Below are positions 44,423 through 55,900 of a stretch of DNA of 64,000 bases, in pieces. Within the stretch, counting starts at the first letter, position 1; each line of letters starts with the position of its first letter. Source of the stretch: Thelonectria olida (Eukaryota; Ascomycota; Sordariomycetes; Hypocreales; Nectriaceae). The position numbers and the translations under genes were made by a program. The notes below the pieces were generated by a model that was not told the DNA's origin, searched no databases, and worked only from the letters and a program-made list of their open reading frames with translations. Where the stretch lies: contig JAGPYM010000017.1 of assembly GCA_020736575.1 (NCBI GenBank), positions 904,486 through 968,485 of the forward strand. The letters run 5' to 3'.

Positions 44423-45070
44423 ACTCCTCCATGAAGGAGGCCAACCTACCATTTCATTATGTACATCACGGCGATATAGCCGACTAAATGCAGATGTTTT
44501 GATTTCGTCATGACTACCAAGCTCTATTATGACCCATTTCCTGTCCCGTTCCATTTTTTGTCCGACATAGTGACCACCCTATCGTCATCGACATGCCCGA
44601 AGCAGCTGAACGGCCACCCAGTCTACACAACGCCATGCCGAGCTGGTCGGTGCCGTGTAGGTCAGAGCGGCCTTTGGCTAGCGCCTAGTCTCTCGTCGTC
44701 CCTCAGCTCTATGACCACGCGATACCCCATGCCCACTAACCAACCCTCACTCACAGGCATCAAGTCTTTCTACTACCCGTCAGCCTTCTTGCGCCCATCT
44801 ACGAACCAATCCCCCCGGTATTGAGGCTCAAACCACGACGTGGTGAGTGGATACTCGCGCGACTGGTGATGTTAGGCGAGTCTCTTAAACCCTGGCGCTT
44901 TGTGGAGCACCCAGGAGCCAACAAAGTGGCCCCTTAACTCCTCATACCATCCTAGAGTATGGATATGAATGGGCCGATATTTTCCGGGGGGGTTTTGTAA
45001 TAAAGACCAAGCCACGTCCCCCCCGTTAGACTCCGTTTCACGTCGTCCTGTTCATCCTACTCGTGAGAAA
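44423..45070. other. Intergenic
   Basis: Promoter of the classical SDR and 3' flank of the small membrane protein gene. No CCTCGG motif and no ORF of note. Confidence 0.45.
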
Positions 45071-46132
45071 ATGACGCCCCTACTTCGCGGATCTGCCTTC
45101 ATCACCGGTGCTGCATCTGGTGAGTATCATCGGCCTATCCTTTCTCCACCCGCGACGGCCCCGCGTTCCGAGAACCCGCCGCTTGCCTCCTCCCCACCAG
45201 CTAATCGTTATCCGCTCAGGCCTCGGTCAATCGACTGCGATTGCCTTTGCGAAACATGGCGTCACCAAACTGGCTTTGGCTGACGTAAACCTCGCCGCTC
45301 TTGAGGAGTCAAATGCCGCCCTGAAGGAGAGCTTCCCCGATGTGCAAATTCTGTCTCTTCATTTGGATGTCCGAGATGCTGCCCAGGTCAAGAAGGGAAT
45401 TGCTCAGGCAGCTGCCGAGTTTGGGCGCCTTGACATTGCAGTCAACAACGCTGGAATCGGCGGGAGTGGGCGTCAAACTCATGAGATTGAGGATGACGAG
45501 TGGATGAGGATAGTCGATGTCAACCTTCAAGGTGTATACCGATGTCAGAAGGAGGAGCTTGGCATCATGGTAAATCAAGAGTACCGTCGCGATGTCTCAT
45601 CCCTCGTACTGCTTGGTACTGACATTGAGCAGGGACCTCGGGCCGAGAGAAGGGCGCGGGCGCATCATTAACGTGGCCAGTATGTATGGCATGTGAGTTC
45701 AATAGTATTCAGACGCTATTGAACCGAACACTAACGCCTGGTTGAGAGTTGCACCCAGTAATAGTCTTCATCATACGGCTTACGCGACCTCGAAACACGG
45801 TAAGTCATTAGGAATGGGAATGGAAAATGCAAAGCAGCTGATGGCCTCCAACAGGAGTAATTGGTCTCACAAAGGCAGACGCCAACTCGTACGGCGGTGT
45901 CGGGATTCGCATCAACGCAATCTGTCCAGGCTATATCAAAACACCTTTACTTGTGGAAACCATGGCTCAGGATTCCGATTCTCCTCTTCAAGCAGATATT
46001 TCGCGCACCCCGTTCAAGAGGCTGGCCACCATGGAGGAGATTGCCGATAGCATTGTCATCATGGCTTCTCCCATGGCCAGCTTCATGCAAGGCTCTGCTA
46101 TGGTTGTTGATGGTGGATTCACCACGAATTGA
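45071..46132 (+). CDS. Classical SDR oxidoreductase (NAD(P)-dependent)
   Basis: Five exons (45071-45119, 45220-45580, 45633-45692, 45747-45799, 45855-46132) give 266 aa, a standard length. Motifs: TGAASGLG in the N-terminal fold (12-19), LHLDVRD, NNAGIGG, Ser in INVASMYG, catalytic Y169-x3-K173 in YATSK, INAICPGYIKTPL and a C-terminal MVVDGGFTTN. An aspartate after the second strand (ALADVN) favours NAD over NADP. The third intron must end at TTGAG (45746) rather than the AG two bases later to give MYGIVAPS. The substrate is unknown. It is five-exon, unlike the SDR at 48.8 kb, and the C-terminus is not a PTS1. Confidence 0.9.
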
Positions 46133-46452
46133 ACGTATCTGCACCTTCTTTTTGGGTTTCGCTAACCACACTGTACCTATCTGCCAGAGCATTCTCGTGG
46201 CATGTTCATCATCATGGGCTATTGTTTAATCATCACCAACAGAGGGCCGCGCTGACTCTTTGGAGGCAGGCACCCTGCGGCGAAACTTTCATGTGCAAGA
46301 CATCAAGATGTAGTTAAAAAGCGTTCTAGTTGATGTCAGATATATATCGAGATATACATTATCAAGACTAAATTGGATCAGTGCAGCAGAGCTAGATCCG
46401 ACAATATGGGGCAGAATTAATTGAGCATAGACGGAGGCCGATGGTATGCTGT
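46133..46452. other. Convergent 3' region
   Basis: Between the tail-to-tail SDR and CoA-ligase genes; A+T-rich with TATATATCGAGATATACA near 46340. It presumably holds both poly(A) sites. Confidence 0.45.
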
Positions 46453-48289
46453 CTATAGTCTTGCCCTGTACATGTCTCCATCATTGGTTATCTCCTCCGC
46501 ATCTCTCAGCGCCCACTGCTTCATGACCTTTCGTTGAATCTTACCACTGGAAAGTTTGGGTACGGCTTCGATAAAAACAACACCACCCACAAGTCTTTTA
46601 TGTTTAGCAACTCTCTGGCAGATCCAACCTTGAATGTCCTGAGGAGAAACCTTGCCCTTCGAGGTTTCTTGAATGACAACGTAAGCGCGTGGCCATTCAT
46701 TTCCCTTGCTACTTGGAGCGTTAGTAAACCATGTCGATGCAGTGATAAGGTGACCTACAGGGTAATTCCAACCACCGCTGCATCTGCAACATGCTCGTTC
46801 TCTAGTAGGGTTGCTTCTATCTCGGCCGGAGCCACCTGAAGTGCATTGACCTTGATGAGTTCCTATGAGTTACAGTCAGCAGCAGCATCTTGCGTATCTT
46901 GCGGGCAGGACTCAAACCTTCTTTCGGTCGACGATCCAGAAGAAGCCTTCTTCATTCTGCACGGCAACATCACCCGTCTTCAAGTACCCATCGTCGTCAA
47001 AGCTTTCATTTGTAGCCTCATCATTCCTCCAATACTTCATGCAAATGTTGGGTCCCCTGATGTACATCTCGCCTGGTTGACCGATAGCCACCTCATTTCC
47101 CTCCTCGTCGACGAGCTTGCATTCGCAGTTTGGATCCAACTGACCAACTGAGCCGGTGTCATCTTGGATTCCTCCAGGAACATGCAAAGCACCGCACGTC
47201 ACTTCAGTCATCCCCCAACCTTGGTTGATCTGCATCTGGAATCGCCTCTGACACTCGTTCTGGAGCTCTCGAGACAATGGAGCGGCGCCACATAGGACGT
47301 CTTTGACGCTGGAAACGTCGTACCTTGCTGTCTCTGGCCTCTTAGAAAGCATTACAAGAATAGGAGGAGCCACTTGAAGACTGGTAATTCGGTACTTTCC
47401 AATAACGAAGAGAAAGTCCTCGTATCGAAACTCGGTCATGATGTATATCGGAACATCGAGTTTGATAGCCATGAGAATGGTATACATCTGCCCATAGGCA
47501 TGATAGAGTGGCAAGAAGCCAACCCATCGCTCCTTTGGTCGGGATTCAAACGGGTAGGGTTTGTGAGCATAACGCATGAAAACGGTCTGCTCGACGTTGG
47601 CGATGAGGTTATAGTGGGAGACGCAAACGCCTTTGGGGAGACCTGTTGTCCCTGAGCTATAGTTTATGGTGGCAATCGTGTTTGCCGACTCGCTAGGGTT
47701 TAACTCGGGCCATAACCACGCGTCTCCTTGTTGGGGAGTTCCAATCATGGCACGCCAGTCACCGATACCGTGCTGGGGGGGCACATCACAATCGTCGAAC
47801 TGGAAAATGCGGTCTTTGGGAAGGCCAGCTTTGGAAGCAGCTTCCAAAATAGGCCCAAGAACCTTTGGGTGGGCGAGAATCGCCTGAGCAGTTGTATTTT
47901 TCAGCTGATGAACAAGTTCTGCACGCATTTTGTCAACAATCCAGATCGGTGGTCAATACAAGCCAGAACCACAAACCAGAGACGGTGTAGGCGGGATTTG
48001 CTCCACTGAATACATATCCAGCCCCGACAATTCCAAGAAACGCAGCCGGGACAAAGATGGAATTTGGCGAGCATAGCATCACGGCGTCTCCTTTTTTGAT
48101 GCCGAGGCGCTCGAGACCATAGCCAAGCCGCCTCACCCATTGGAGGAGTTGGTGTGGCGAAAGATTCTTGTCGGGGTTCTTGCTATCGAGCCAGAGTGGC
48201 TCCTTTGACGCTGGACCATCTCCAAATAGATACGTGAGGATGTTTTGCTGAGGAATATCGAGGACGGGGTATGGCGATGAGACAGGCAT
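46453..48289 (-). CDS. Adenylate-forming acyl/aryl-CoA ligase with peroxisomal PTS1
   Basis: Four exons (48289-47977, 47918-46918, 46862-46759, 46708-46453) give 557 aa. Motifs of the ANL superfamily: ATP-binding YSSGTTGLPKG (191-201), LPLYHAYG, QGWGMTE, the YLKTGDVAVQNEEGFFWIVDRKKELIK hinge region and a C-terminal LSSGKIQRK catalytic lysine. The overall pattern is 4-coumarate-CoA-ligase-like, the group that in fungi activates aromatic or medium-chain acids to CoA thioesters via an AMP intermediate. The last three residues, ARL, fit the peroxisomal PTS1 rule ([SAC][KRH][LM]). It is transcribed away from an SDR that also ends in a PTS1, across a 539-bp shared promoter. All key residues are intact; the exact acid is unknown. 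Confidence 0.92.
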
Positions 48290-48828
48290 TGTGAATGTGT
48301 GACGGCGAAAGGTGCAAATGCCGTCAAATGCCCGTTACAGTACGGAAACAAAGCGGCGACAAAAGAAGAAGGAAGATACAAGAGAGGAACAAATTATAGA
48401 GGTAGCTCAGACTGCAATTGCTTTCCGAAGGCTGTGCAGGGGACAGTGAGAAGCAACATAGGGCCACTTGGCTGCCACGGCCCGAGGGTCCGAGGAACAT
48501 TTCGGCATGGTGCCTCGAAAGCCCTGGTTTAGGCACTAACTAAGGTAGTCATCTTATTGAGACGAAGAGCAAATGAATGAATCGGACGTGCTTCGATCTG
48601 CATGCCCGATGGTAGTGCCAGCCGGGGGCGGGGTAAGCTCACCCCGCAAACAGCGAAACAGATGCCATCTCCCGCGGCTGTCCATGGGCTAGCCACGGCT
48701 AGATAAGCAACCAAATGATGAGTTGATTAAATGGTGAATGTAGTAGCATGGCTGTGAGTGCCTCTGTCTTATGAGACTTTGATTTGAACACACCATTCTG
48801 CTTGTCCCTCACCACTGGCTGCATCATA
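48290..48828. promoter_or_regulatory. Shared divergent promoter of the PTS1 pair
   Basis: 539 bp between the CoA-ligase and SDR start codons. Holds two CCGAGG motifs and G/C-rich motifs near 48620-48647 (GGGGGCGGGG and CCCCGC) that fit the SYGGRG carbon-repression site. Confidence 0.6.
48482..48495. promoter_or_regulatory. Two CCTCGG (CCGAGG) motifs, FarA/FarB-type
   Basis: CCGAGG occurs at 48482-48487 and 48490-48495, with starts 8 bp apart. CCTCGG is the core bound by FarA/FarB in Aspergillus and Ctf1 in Fusarium. About 195-335 bp from each start codon. Regulation is inferred. Confidence 0.45.
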
Positions 48829-49842
48829 ATGTCGCAACTCGAAAAGTTTGACACTCTCTTCTCCCTTCAAGGCAAAACGGCCCTTGTGACCGGTGGCTCT
48901 CGAGGCCTCGGTTTGCACATGGCAACGGCGTTCTTACGGTCCGGCTGCTCGCTCGTCATCATCACGGCCAGGAAGCGAGAGGGACAACAGGGCATTGATC
49001 AGGCTGTGAAGAAGCTAAACAGCTTGCCCGGAATCAAGGGCAAGGCAGTGGGAATTGCAGCGAACGTAGCGAGTACTGGAGATATTATACGTCTTACCGG
49101 AGAGACCAAAGCCCTTGTTGGCGACAAAGGCCTCAACATTCTCGTTTGCAATGCAGGCGCTGCCTGGGGAAGTAGGTTTGAAGACGCAACTCCAGCGAGC
49201 TCGGTGAAAATCCTAGACCTCAACGTGCGAGGAATCTTCGAGCTCGTGCAAAAGTAAGATCTACGAGGCCCTGTGTCGCCTGACTGATTTGATTGACTTG
49301 AATCTACACAGGTCCCTTCCATTGATGGAGGCATCCGTAAGCAAAGAAGATCCGGCAAGGGTACTAATTGTCAGCTCAACCGCCGCAACCAATGTGCCTC
49401 ACATCGGCGAGCACGGGACTATCATGTATTCGACTTCTAAAGCTGCCGCCAATGTGAGTATGAGTTCCAAAACGAATAACGAGGGATGGTCTAATGGTCA
49501 AGTAGCATCTTGGACGTAATCTGGCAGTTGAGCTGGGCCCCCGAAACATCACGTCGAATATCATTGCCCCAGGATTCTTTCCTTCCAAGCTCGCACAAGG
49601 CCTCATCAGCAATTTAGGCGGCATTGAGGAACTGAGCAAGGACAACCCAATGGGCCGGCTTGGTCAGGCAGAGGATATTGCTGGGGTAGCCGTGTTCCTC
49701 TGCTCTCGAGCAGGCGCTTATGTGTAAGTGAGACGATTACTTAACCATCATCATCTATTGCTAACTCAATCAAAGGAATGGCGTTGATATATCGGTCGAT
49801 GGTGCAGCAAGACTATCTGCTGGGCGAATGTCTAGACTCTGA
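48829..49842 (+). CDS. Peroxisomal-type SDR reductase (3-oxoacyl reductase-like)
   Basis: Four exons (48829-49253, 49312-49453, 49506-49723, 49776-49842) give 283 aa. SDR signatures: TGGSRGLG (21-28), NVAST, LVCNAGAAWG (NAG), VSSTAA with the catalytic Ser, Y181-x3-K185 in YSTSK, NIIAPGFFPSKL and a C-terminal VDGAARLSAGRMSRL. TARKR after the second strand favours NADP. The final tripeptide SRL is a strong PTS1. It resembles RhlG-like 3-oxoacyl-ACP/CoA reductases. With the divergent CoA ligase it suggests a peroxisomal step on a CoA-linked or hydrophobic substrate. The start MSQLEKF is preferred over an in-frame ATG 45 nt upstream. Confidence 0.9.
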
Positions 49843-50220
49843 TGGAGTGTCAAAAAGGAGGGACTGCAGGGAACTAGAGTCTGAGGCTGCTTCTAGAGTG
49901 TACGTGTATATATGTTGTTGTATCTAGGTGATTGAATAATGGTCGACTTGACAAGAGTAATTTTGCGGCTACGTAGTAATGATAAGCAGATTCCTCTTCT
50001 CGTGGCTAGCATCCACTCATGGAATAGTATTATGTTGCAGTTTGCGCTTATTTATATAATAGAACATTTAGAGATGTATGTAAATAGCCGTATTTTTCTA
50101 TAAATAAGATATGCGTAATATACTATTTTCCTTTTTAATAAGCCCCTATTTAAATAGGGCAGTTTTAACTAATAAAAATCAATTATATTATAATATATTT
50201 TCTATTTATTTATAATATAA
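49843..50220. other. Transition from genic DNA to A+T-rich block
   Basis: Composition falls sharply at about 50,035-50,060. Right of this there is no ORF of 60 codons on either strand to the window end. Confidence 0.7.
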
Positions 50221-50771
50221 TAAATAATATTTAAATATATAAATAATGTTTAAATATATAAATAATGTTTAAATATATAAATAATATTTAAATATATAAA
50301 TAATATTTAAATATATAAATAATATTTAAATATATAAATAATATTTAAATATATAAATAATATTTAAATATATAAATAATATTTAAATATATAAATAATA
50401 TTTAATATATAAATAATATTTAAATATATAAATAATATTTAAATATATAAATAATATTTAAATATATAAATAATATTTAAATATATAAATAATATTTAAA
50501 TATATAAATAATATTTAAATATATAAATAATATTTAAATATATAAATAATATTTAAATATATAAATAATATTTAAATATATAAATAATATTTAAATATAT
50601 AAATAATATTTAAATATATAAATAATATTTAAATATATAAATAATATTTAAATATATAAATAATAATATATAAATAATATTTAAATATATAAATAATATT
50701 TAAATATATAAATAATATTTAAATATATAAATAATATTTAAATATATAAATAATATTTAAATATATAAATA
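50221..50771. repeat. 19-bp A+T-only satellite, about 29 copies
   Basis: Unit TAAATAATATTTAAATATA repeats almost perfectly over 551 bp. Copies 2 and 3 have G for A (AATGTTT). Irregular copies occur near 50400 and 50660. The unit holds the palindrome ATATTTAAATAT and is nearly identical from copy to copy, unlike the eroded DNA around it. Confidence 0.95.
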
Positions 50772-52250
50772 GTTTTATTTTTTTTATATAAAAGAAATAT
50801 ATTAAATAGTTAATTATATTTATAATTTATATTAAATTATAATAAATAATAGCTTAATTATTTATTTTTTTAAATATAAATTTAAATATAAAAACTTTTA
50901 ATTTTAAGCTTTTTTTTTAATATTATTATAAATTTTATTATTTATTAAAATAAGCTTAATACTAATATAATTTATTAAAACTCCGCCCCCTTATAAGTCC
51001 GCCTATTATTAAAAGGTTAAATTTAAAATATATAATTAGTAATACTTATTTATTTTTAAATTAAAATAACTATTAATAATAAAATAATTATATAAATTAA
51101 TAAAAATACTTATTTATTTTTTTAATAACTTTTCCTTTTTTTTTCCTTTTACTTTTATAAGTAAAATATTATATATAAGCTATAATATATTTCTTAGTAA
51201 TATCTTATAATATAATAATATTTTTAATATAAGAAAAAGCCTTATTTAAGTTAAATTAAATTATACTTTTTTTTAATAGCTATTTAATAGCTAGTTATAC
51301 TTTTATAATAGTAACTTTTTATTTTAAGTATATTATTTTATTATTATTAGTATTAAAAGTTATATTTACCTTTTTAAAAAAGGTTTATATATTTTAACTA
51401 ATAGTATTTAACTATATATTAATATATTAAAGCTAACTTTAAATATTATAACTATTATAAAGTATATTTTATTATATTTCTTACTTTTCTTTTTCTTTTT
51501 TAATATTATAAGAGTTAAATCTAGCTATTAAAAATGCTTTAATAGTAGTAGTACTAATAAGACTTTAAAAATATTAGTTAGGTAAATACTAATAGTATAA
51601 AAACTAAATTAAATATTCTTTTAATTAAAAGCTTTCTTTAAAGCTATTTTATATACTTTTATAAAGTATTATTTTTATTATACTAATAGTATATTATATA
51701 ATACTTATGCCCGAGTTTTTTAATAATAATAGTTTTTTAATAGTAAGAAAACTCTAATATTAAGGGGCTATATAATATATAATAAATATAAGGGTAGCTA
51801 ATTAAGCTAAACCTTATATAATTATACCTTTTTTATTAATTTTAATATAATATAAGTCTTATAACTATTTAAAACTAAAAGGTGCTATAATAACTTATTT
51901 GCTAGCTTTATTTCTAATAGAAATATTTTTAGAAACTATTTTAAAAAGATTATAATATTAAACTAGCCTAAGGAAGTTAAATTAAACTTTTAATTAAAAA
52001 TAACCTTTTTAAACTACTGCTCTTAAAGCTATATACTTATAAATATTATATATTATTTATTAAAATAAGCCTAGTACTAGCATATAATAAAGGTCAATAT
52101 AAGTAAAACCCGGCCTTGCATCTATTATAATAAGCTTTTTTATAGGGTTTACAATTAGATAAATATTATATATAATATTAAATAATAACTATATGCATTT
52201 ATAATTTTAAAAATAGAGATTTAAATAGTAATATTACTTTTAATAGTTTT
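50772..52250. other. A+T-rich repeat-derived DNA, no gene
   Basis: Almost only A and T, with stop codons in all frames. Contains two partial inverted copies of the dispersed repeat found to the right (about 50938-50990 and 52050-52180) and one small G+C patch at 50982-51004. Confidence 0.7.
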
Positions 52251-52920
52251 TATAAAAGCTAGTTTTTATATAAGCTTAAATATATAAAATAAAATAACTT
52301 AAATATATTTTACTTATTAAAAGAATAAAATTTATTATTAAATTTATAAAAATATAAAAATTATAATAATATATTTTTTACTTTATATACCTTATTAATT
52401 ATATTTTTATTTAGAATATTTTATTTATTTTTAAATTAAAAAGGTAAACCTATTAGTATATACTATCCTTATTCTAATAAGTAATATCCGCTCTAATAAA
52501 GTATATAATCCTAAATAGAAAAGCATATTAAAATATATAATAATCTAATATACCTTTTAAATTTTCTACTTTTAACTAACTATTTAAATAAAAAAAAATA
52601 CTTATATAAGTATTTTAAATACTATTAAATAGAAAAATAATAGAGTTTTTATTTAATATATATATCTTTTACTTAAGGCTAATAGAACCTAATTTATTAT
52701 ATATAAAAAATAAAGGTTTTCTTCTTTTATTTAACTTAATCTAATTATTAATATTTATAATAAATATTTAACTAATTAGAACCTTTTTTATATTTTTATA
52801 ACTGCTTTAATTTACTAATTTTAAATATCTTATTAAAATTTAAATATTTTTACTCCCTATTCTTCTATCTGCTCCTAAAGCTTCTAACTTTTATTTTCTA
52901 TTATAGCTCTAGCCTTTATA
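52251..52920 (+). repeat. 5' LTR of the Copia element
   Basis: 670 bp, colinear with 57845-58500 through its whole length (shared landmarks: the ATAATATATTTTTTACTTTA-like stretch, ATAATCCTAAATAGAAAAG, TTTTACTTA-GGCTAATAGAAC, ATTATAGCT-TAGC-TTTATA). Confidence 0.85.
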
Positions 52921-55900
52921 AGTTATAAGCCTAGGTTTTACACTCAGTAGCTTATAAGGAGCATTTTAATACTCTTTTTTCTAATTTTTATTAGTTTAAT
53001 TTTAAAATATTTTAATTTCTCTAATTTTACTACTATTTTACCTCTTTCTTACTATTTACCACTTAGAAACCTTTATTAATACTCCTTAATTTCTTAATAA
53101 CTGCCTAACTAATTATATTTATCTTTTTACTTAATAATCCCTTACTATTACCTTTCTAATAGTTATATTATTTTAATAATCCTCTAATTATAGCCTAAAT
53201 AATCCTTTTAATATATTATACTTTTTAATTTTTATATTAATATTAATATCTTTTTAATTCTTAATATTTTAATTAAAGACTTATACTATTAGAAAGCCTA
53301 TTTTTTAAGCTATTTAATTATACTATTTAATCCTACTAGATTAATATACTAGCTTTTTTAAATATCTTCTTCTAATAAAGAATATTAATAAAAACCCTAT
53401 TTTAGTATTTTTTTAGCTAACTAATTATAATAGGATCTGGAAATAAGCTTAAAATCCCTAAATTAAAGGTAGTAAAAATTATATTATTTAGGCTCTTTAA
53501 GTTAAAGCTTTCCTAATTAAAAAAAGCTTATAAGTGCTATTTTTACTAAAAATTATATAAAATTAGCAGAAGTACTAGTAAATATTAACCTCTTATTAAA
53601 GATAAACTTATATTATAAATTAAATATATTAAGGATATTAAATTAGCTTGGATTTATTAAAAAATCTTTATAATTCTTTTAGTTTTATAAGTAAATTTCT
53701 TTTAATTAGGGAATTTTTAATATATACTTTTAAAATTAGTTAATAGAAGAATTTCTTAATAAAATTAAAAACTTTTAATAAATTAACTTTAGGAATATAA
53801 AAACCTTAAAAAAGTTATTATAATTAGATTTTATATATTTAAATAAAAGCTTCTTAGCTATATAATAATATTTTTAAACTTTAAAAATAACCCTAATATT
53901 ATATTTTAAAATCTTATCTTTTTTACTAGTAATAAGGCTAAAAAATAGAAAACTAATTAAACTTTAGTATTTATATAATTTAAAAAACTATAGAAAGCTA
54001 AGAAAATTATATAAAATGTACTAATTATAAGAAGAAAGGGTATATTTTTAAAGACTATTTTTTCCTTTATTAACTAAAGCTTTAAAAAATTGGATTTCTA
54101 ATTTAAAAGCTAAAAAGGAAGAAGCTAAATAGTTAAAACTCCCTTTCTAATAAGGTAAGAGAAAATAGAATAAAAAGTAGGAAAAACTGCTCCTAGCTAC
54201 TAGGAACCTAATACTAATTCTAGCTTGCTAAATAAACTAATAAGAGAAGTTATAAAGCTTAAAAATAAAAATTAACCCTTTTAAAAGCTCTAACCTTATA
54301 AATATAAATATAAAAATATAAAGTAAATAACCCTTATATATAATTTTTATATAATAAAAATACTAATATTCTATAAGAATTATAAAAAAGGATTTAAAAT
54401 ATATTATTTCTATTTTTAAGTAAATAATATATATATAATTAAGAAAATAATAAAAATAAGAATTTAATCTATTTATATATAATATAAGTGCTATAATTTA
54501 TATTATAAAAATAAAGAATTTTTAATAAATTATAAACTTATAAATAAAAAGTTTCCTAGGGAAATACTTATAAAATAAATATAAAAGGAACTGGAATTTA
54601 TATATAAAATTCCCTAATAATAAAGAAAATACTATATTAAAAATATTATATATATTTTAAATTAGGGGTAAATATTATAAGTTAGTTAGCTTTAACTAAT
54701 ATTAACTTTATATTAAAAGAAATAATATTTCCTAATTAAAAATAAAAGAATTATTACTATAAGTTTCCTTAAGTAAAAGTTATATTATATTCTATTATAT
54801 ATAATTAACTATAAAAATATAAAGATTTTAAAGAAAAATTTTAATTATAGAAACTCTTATAATTATAAATAAAAGGAAAACTCTAATAAAAATAAAATTA
54901 TAACTATAAATTATATAACTAGCATTTAAAATTAAATTACTTAAATATAAAAACTTTAAAAAATATCTTATAAGACTATATAATAAAAATACCCTAAAAA
55001 CTATAAATTTAATATTCTAAGGAAGATATTTTAAAATAAAATAATATAATAGTTATATATAAGGAAAATCAACTAATAAAATAAATAAAATATCTAATAA
55101 AAGGGATTATAAATTTCTAAATAAAGTAGTTATAAATATATATAGCCTATAAGTCTAATAGCTTATAATAAATATAAATATTTTATAACTTTTTAAATAA
55201 AGCTTTAAGTGGTTAAAAATAAATAAATTAAAATATAAAAGTAATATTTAAATAGCTTTAAGCTATATAAGTTAGCTATAGAAAATAATTTAAAAAATAA
55301 CTATAAAGAACTATTTTAAATAATATAAAAGAATATAAATATTTTTAGCTAAATATTATAAAAAAAAGAATATTATATAATTTTTTACCTCCTTATATAA
55401 AAGAGCCTAATAGAGCTCTAAAAAATAAATAATATATTTTAAATATATTAAAAACTATACTTATTTATATTAAGCTTTTAAATACTTTTAAGTAAATATA
55501 TTAGAAACTATAAAATATATATATAATAGAACACTCCTATTTTTACTAGGATTTTTATATTTATAAAAAAGAAAAATAATATTATATTAAGTTTAAAAGA
55601 CTTAAAAGATATAAAGATATTTAGGTTTATAATTTATTATATAAATAAAACTATTATAAGTAAATTGGAACCTAAAGCTAAAAAAGGTATTATAATAGGT
55701 TTTTAAATAATTCTTATAAAATCTAATAATAAAAAATGTAAAATTATTATATCTAGAATATAATAGTTTTAAAAAATGTTTTCTAAATATAAAGCTTAAA
55801 ATCCTATAAAGCTATAAATAATAAGGAAATTTTAATTTTAATAATTTAAATAAAAATATAAAGTTGAAATTTTATTAAAATTCTAAAAAGCTAATTAAAT

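Noticed and set aside
26971..49842. Classical secondary-metabolite biosynthetic cluster
   Set aside because: No polyketide synthase, NRPS, terpene synthase, prenyltransferase, P450 or efflux pump was found. The enzymes fit catabolism better.
50221..50771. Possible CRISPR-like or telomeric array
   Set aside because: The 19-bp units are contiguous without spacers and the unit is not TTAGGG-like. It is a simple satellite in a fungal nuclear genome.
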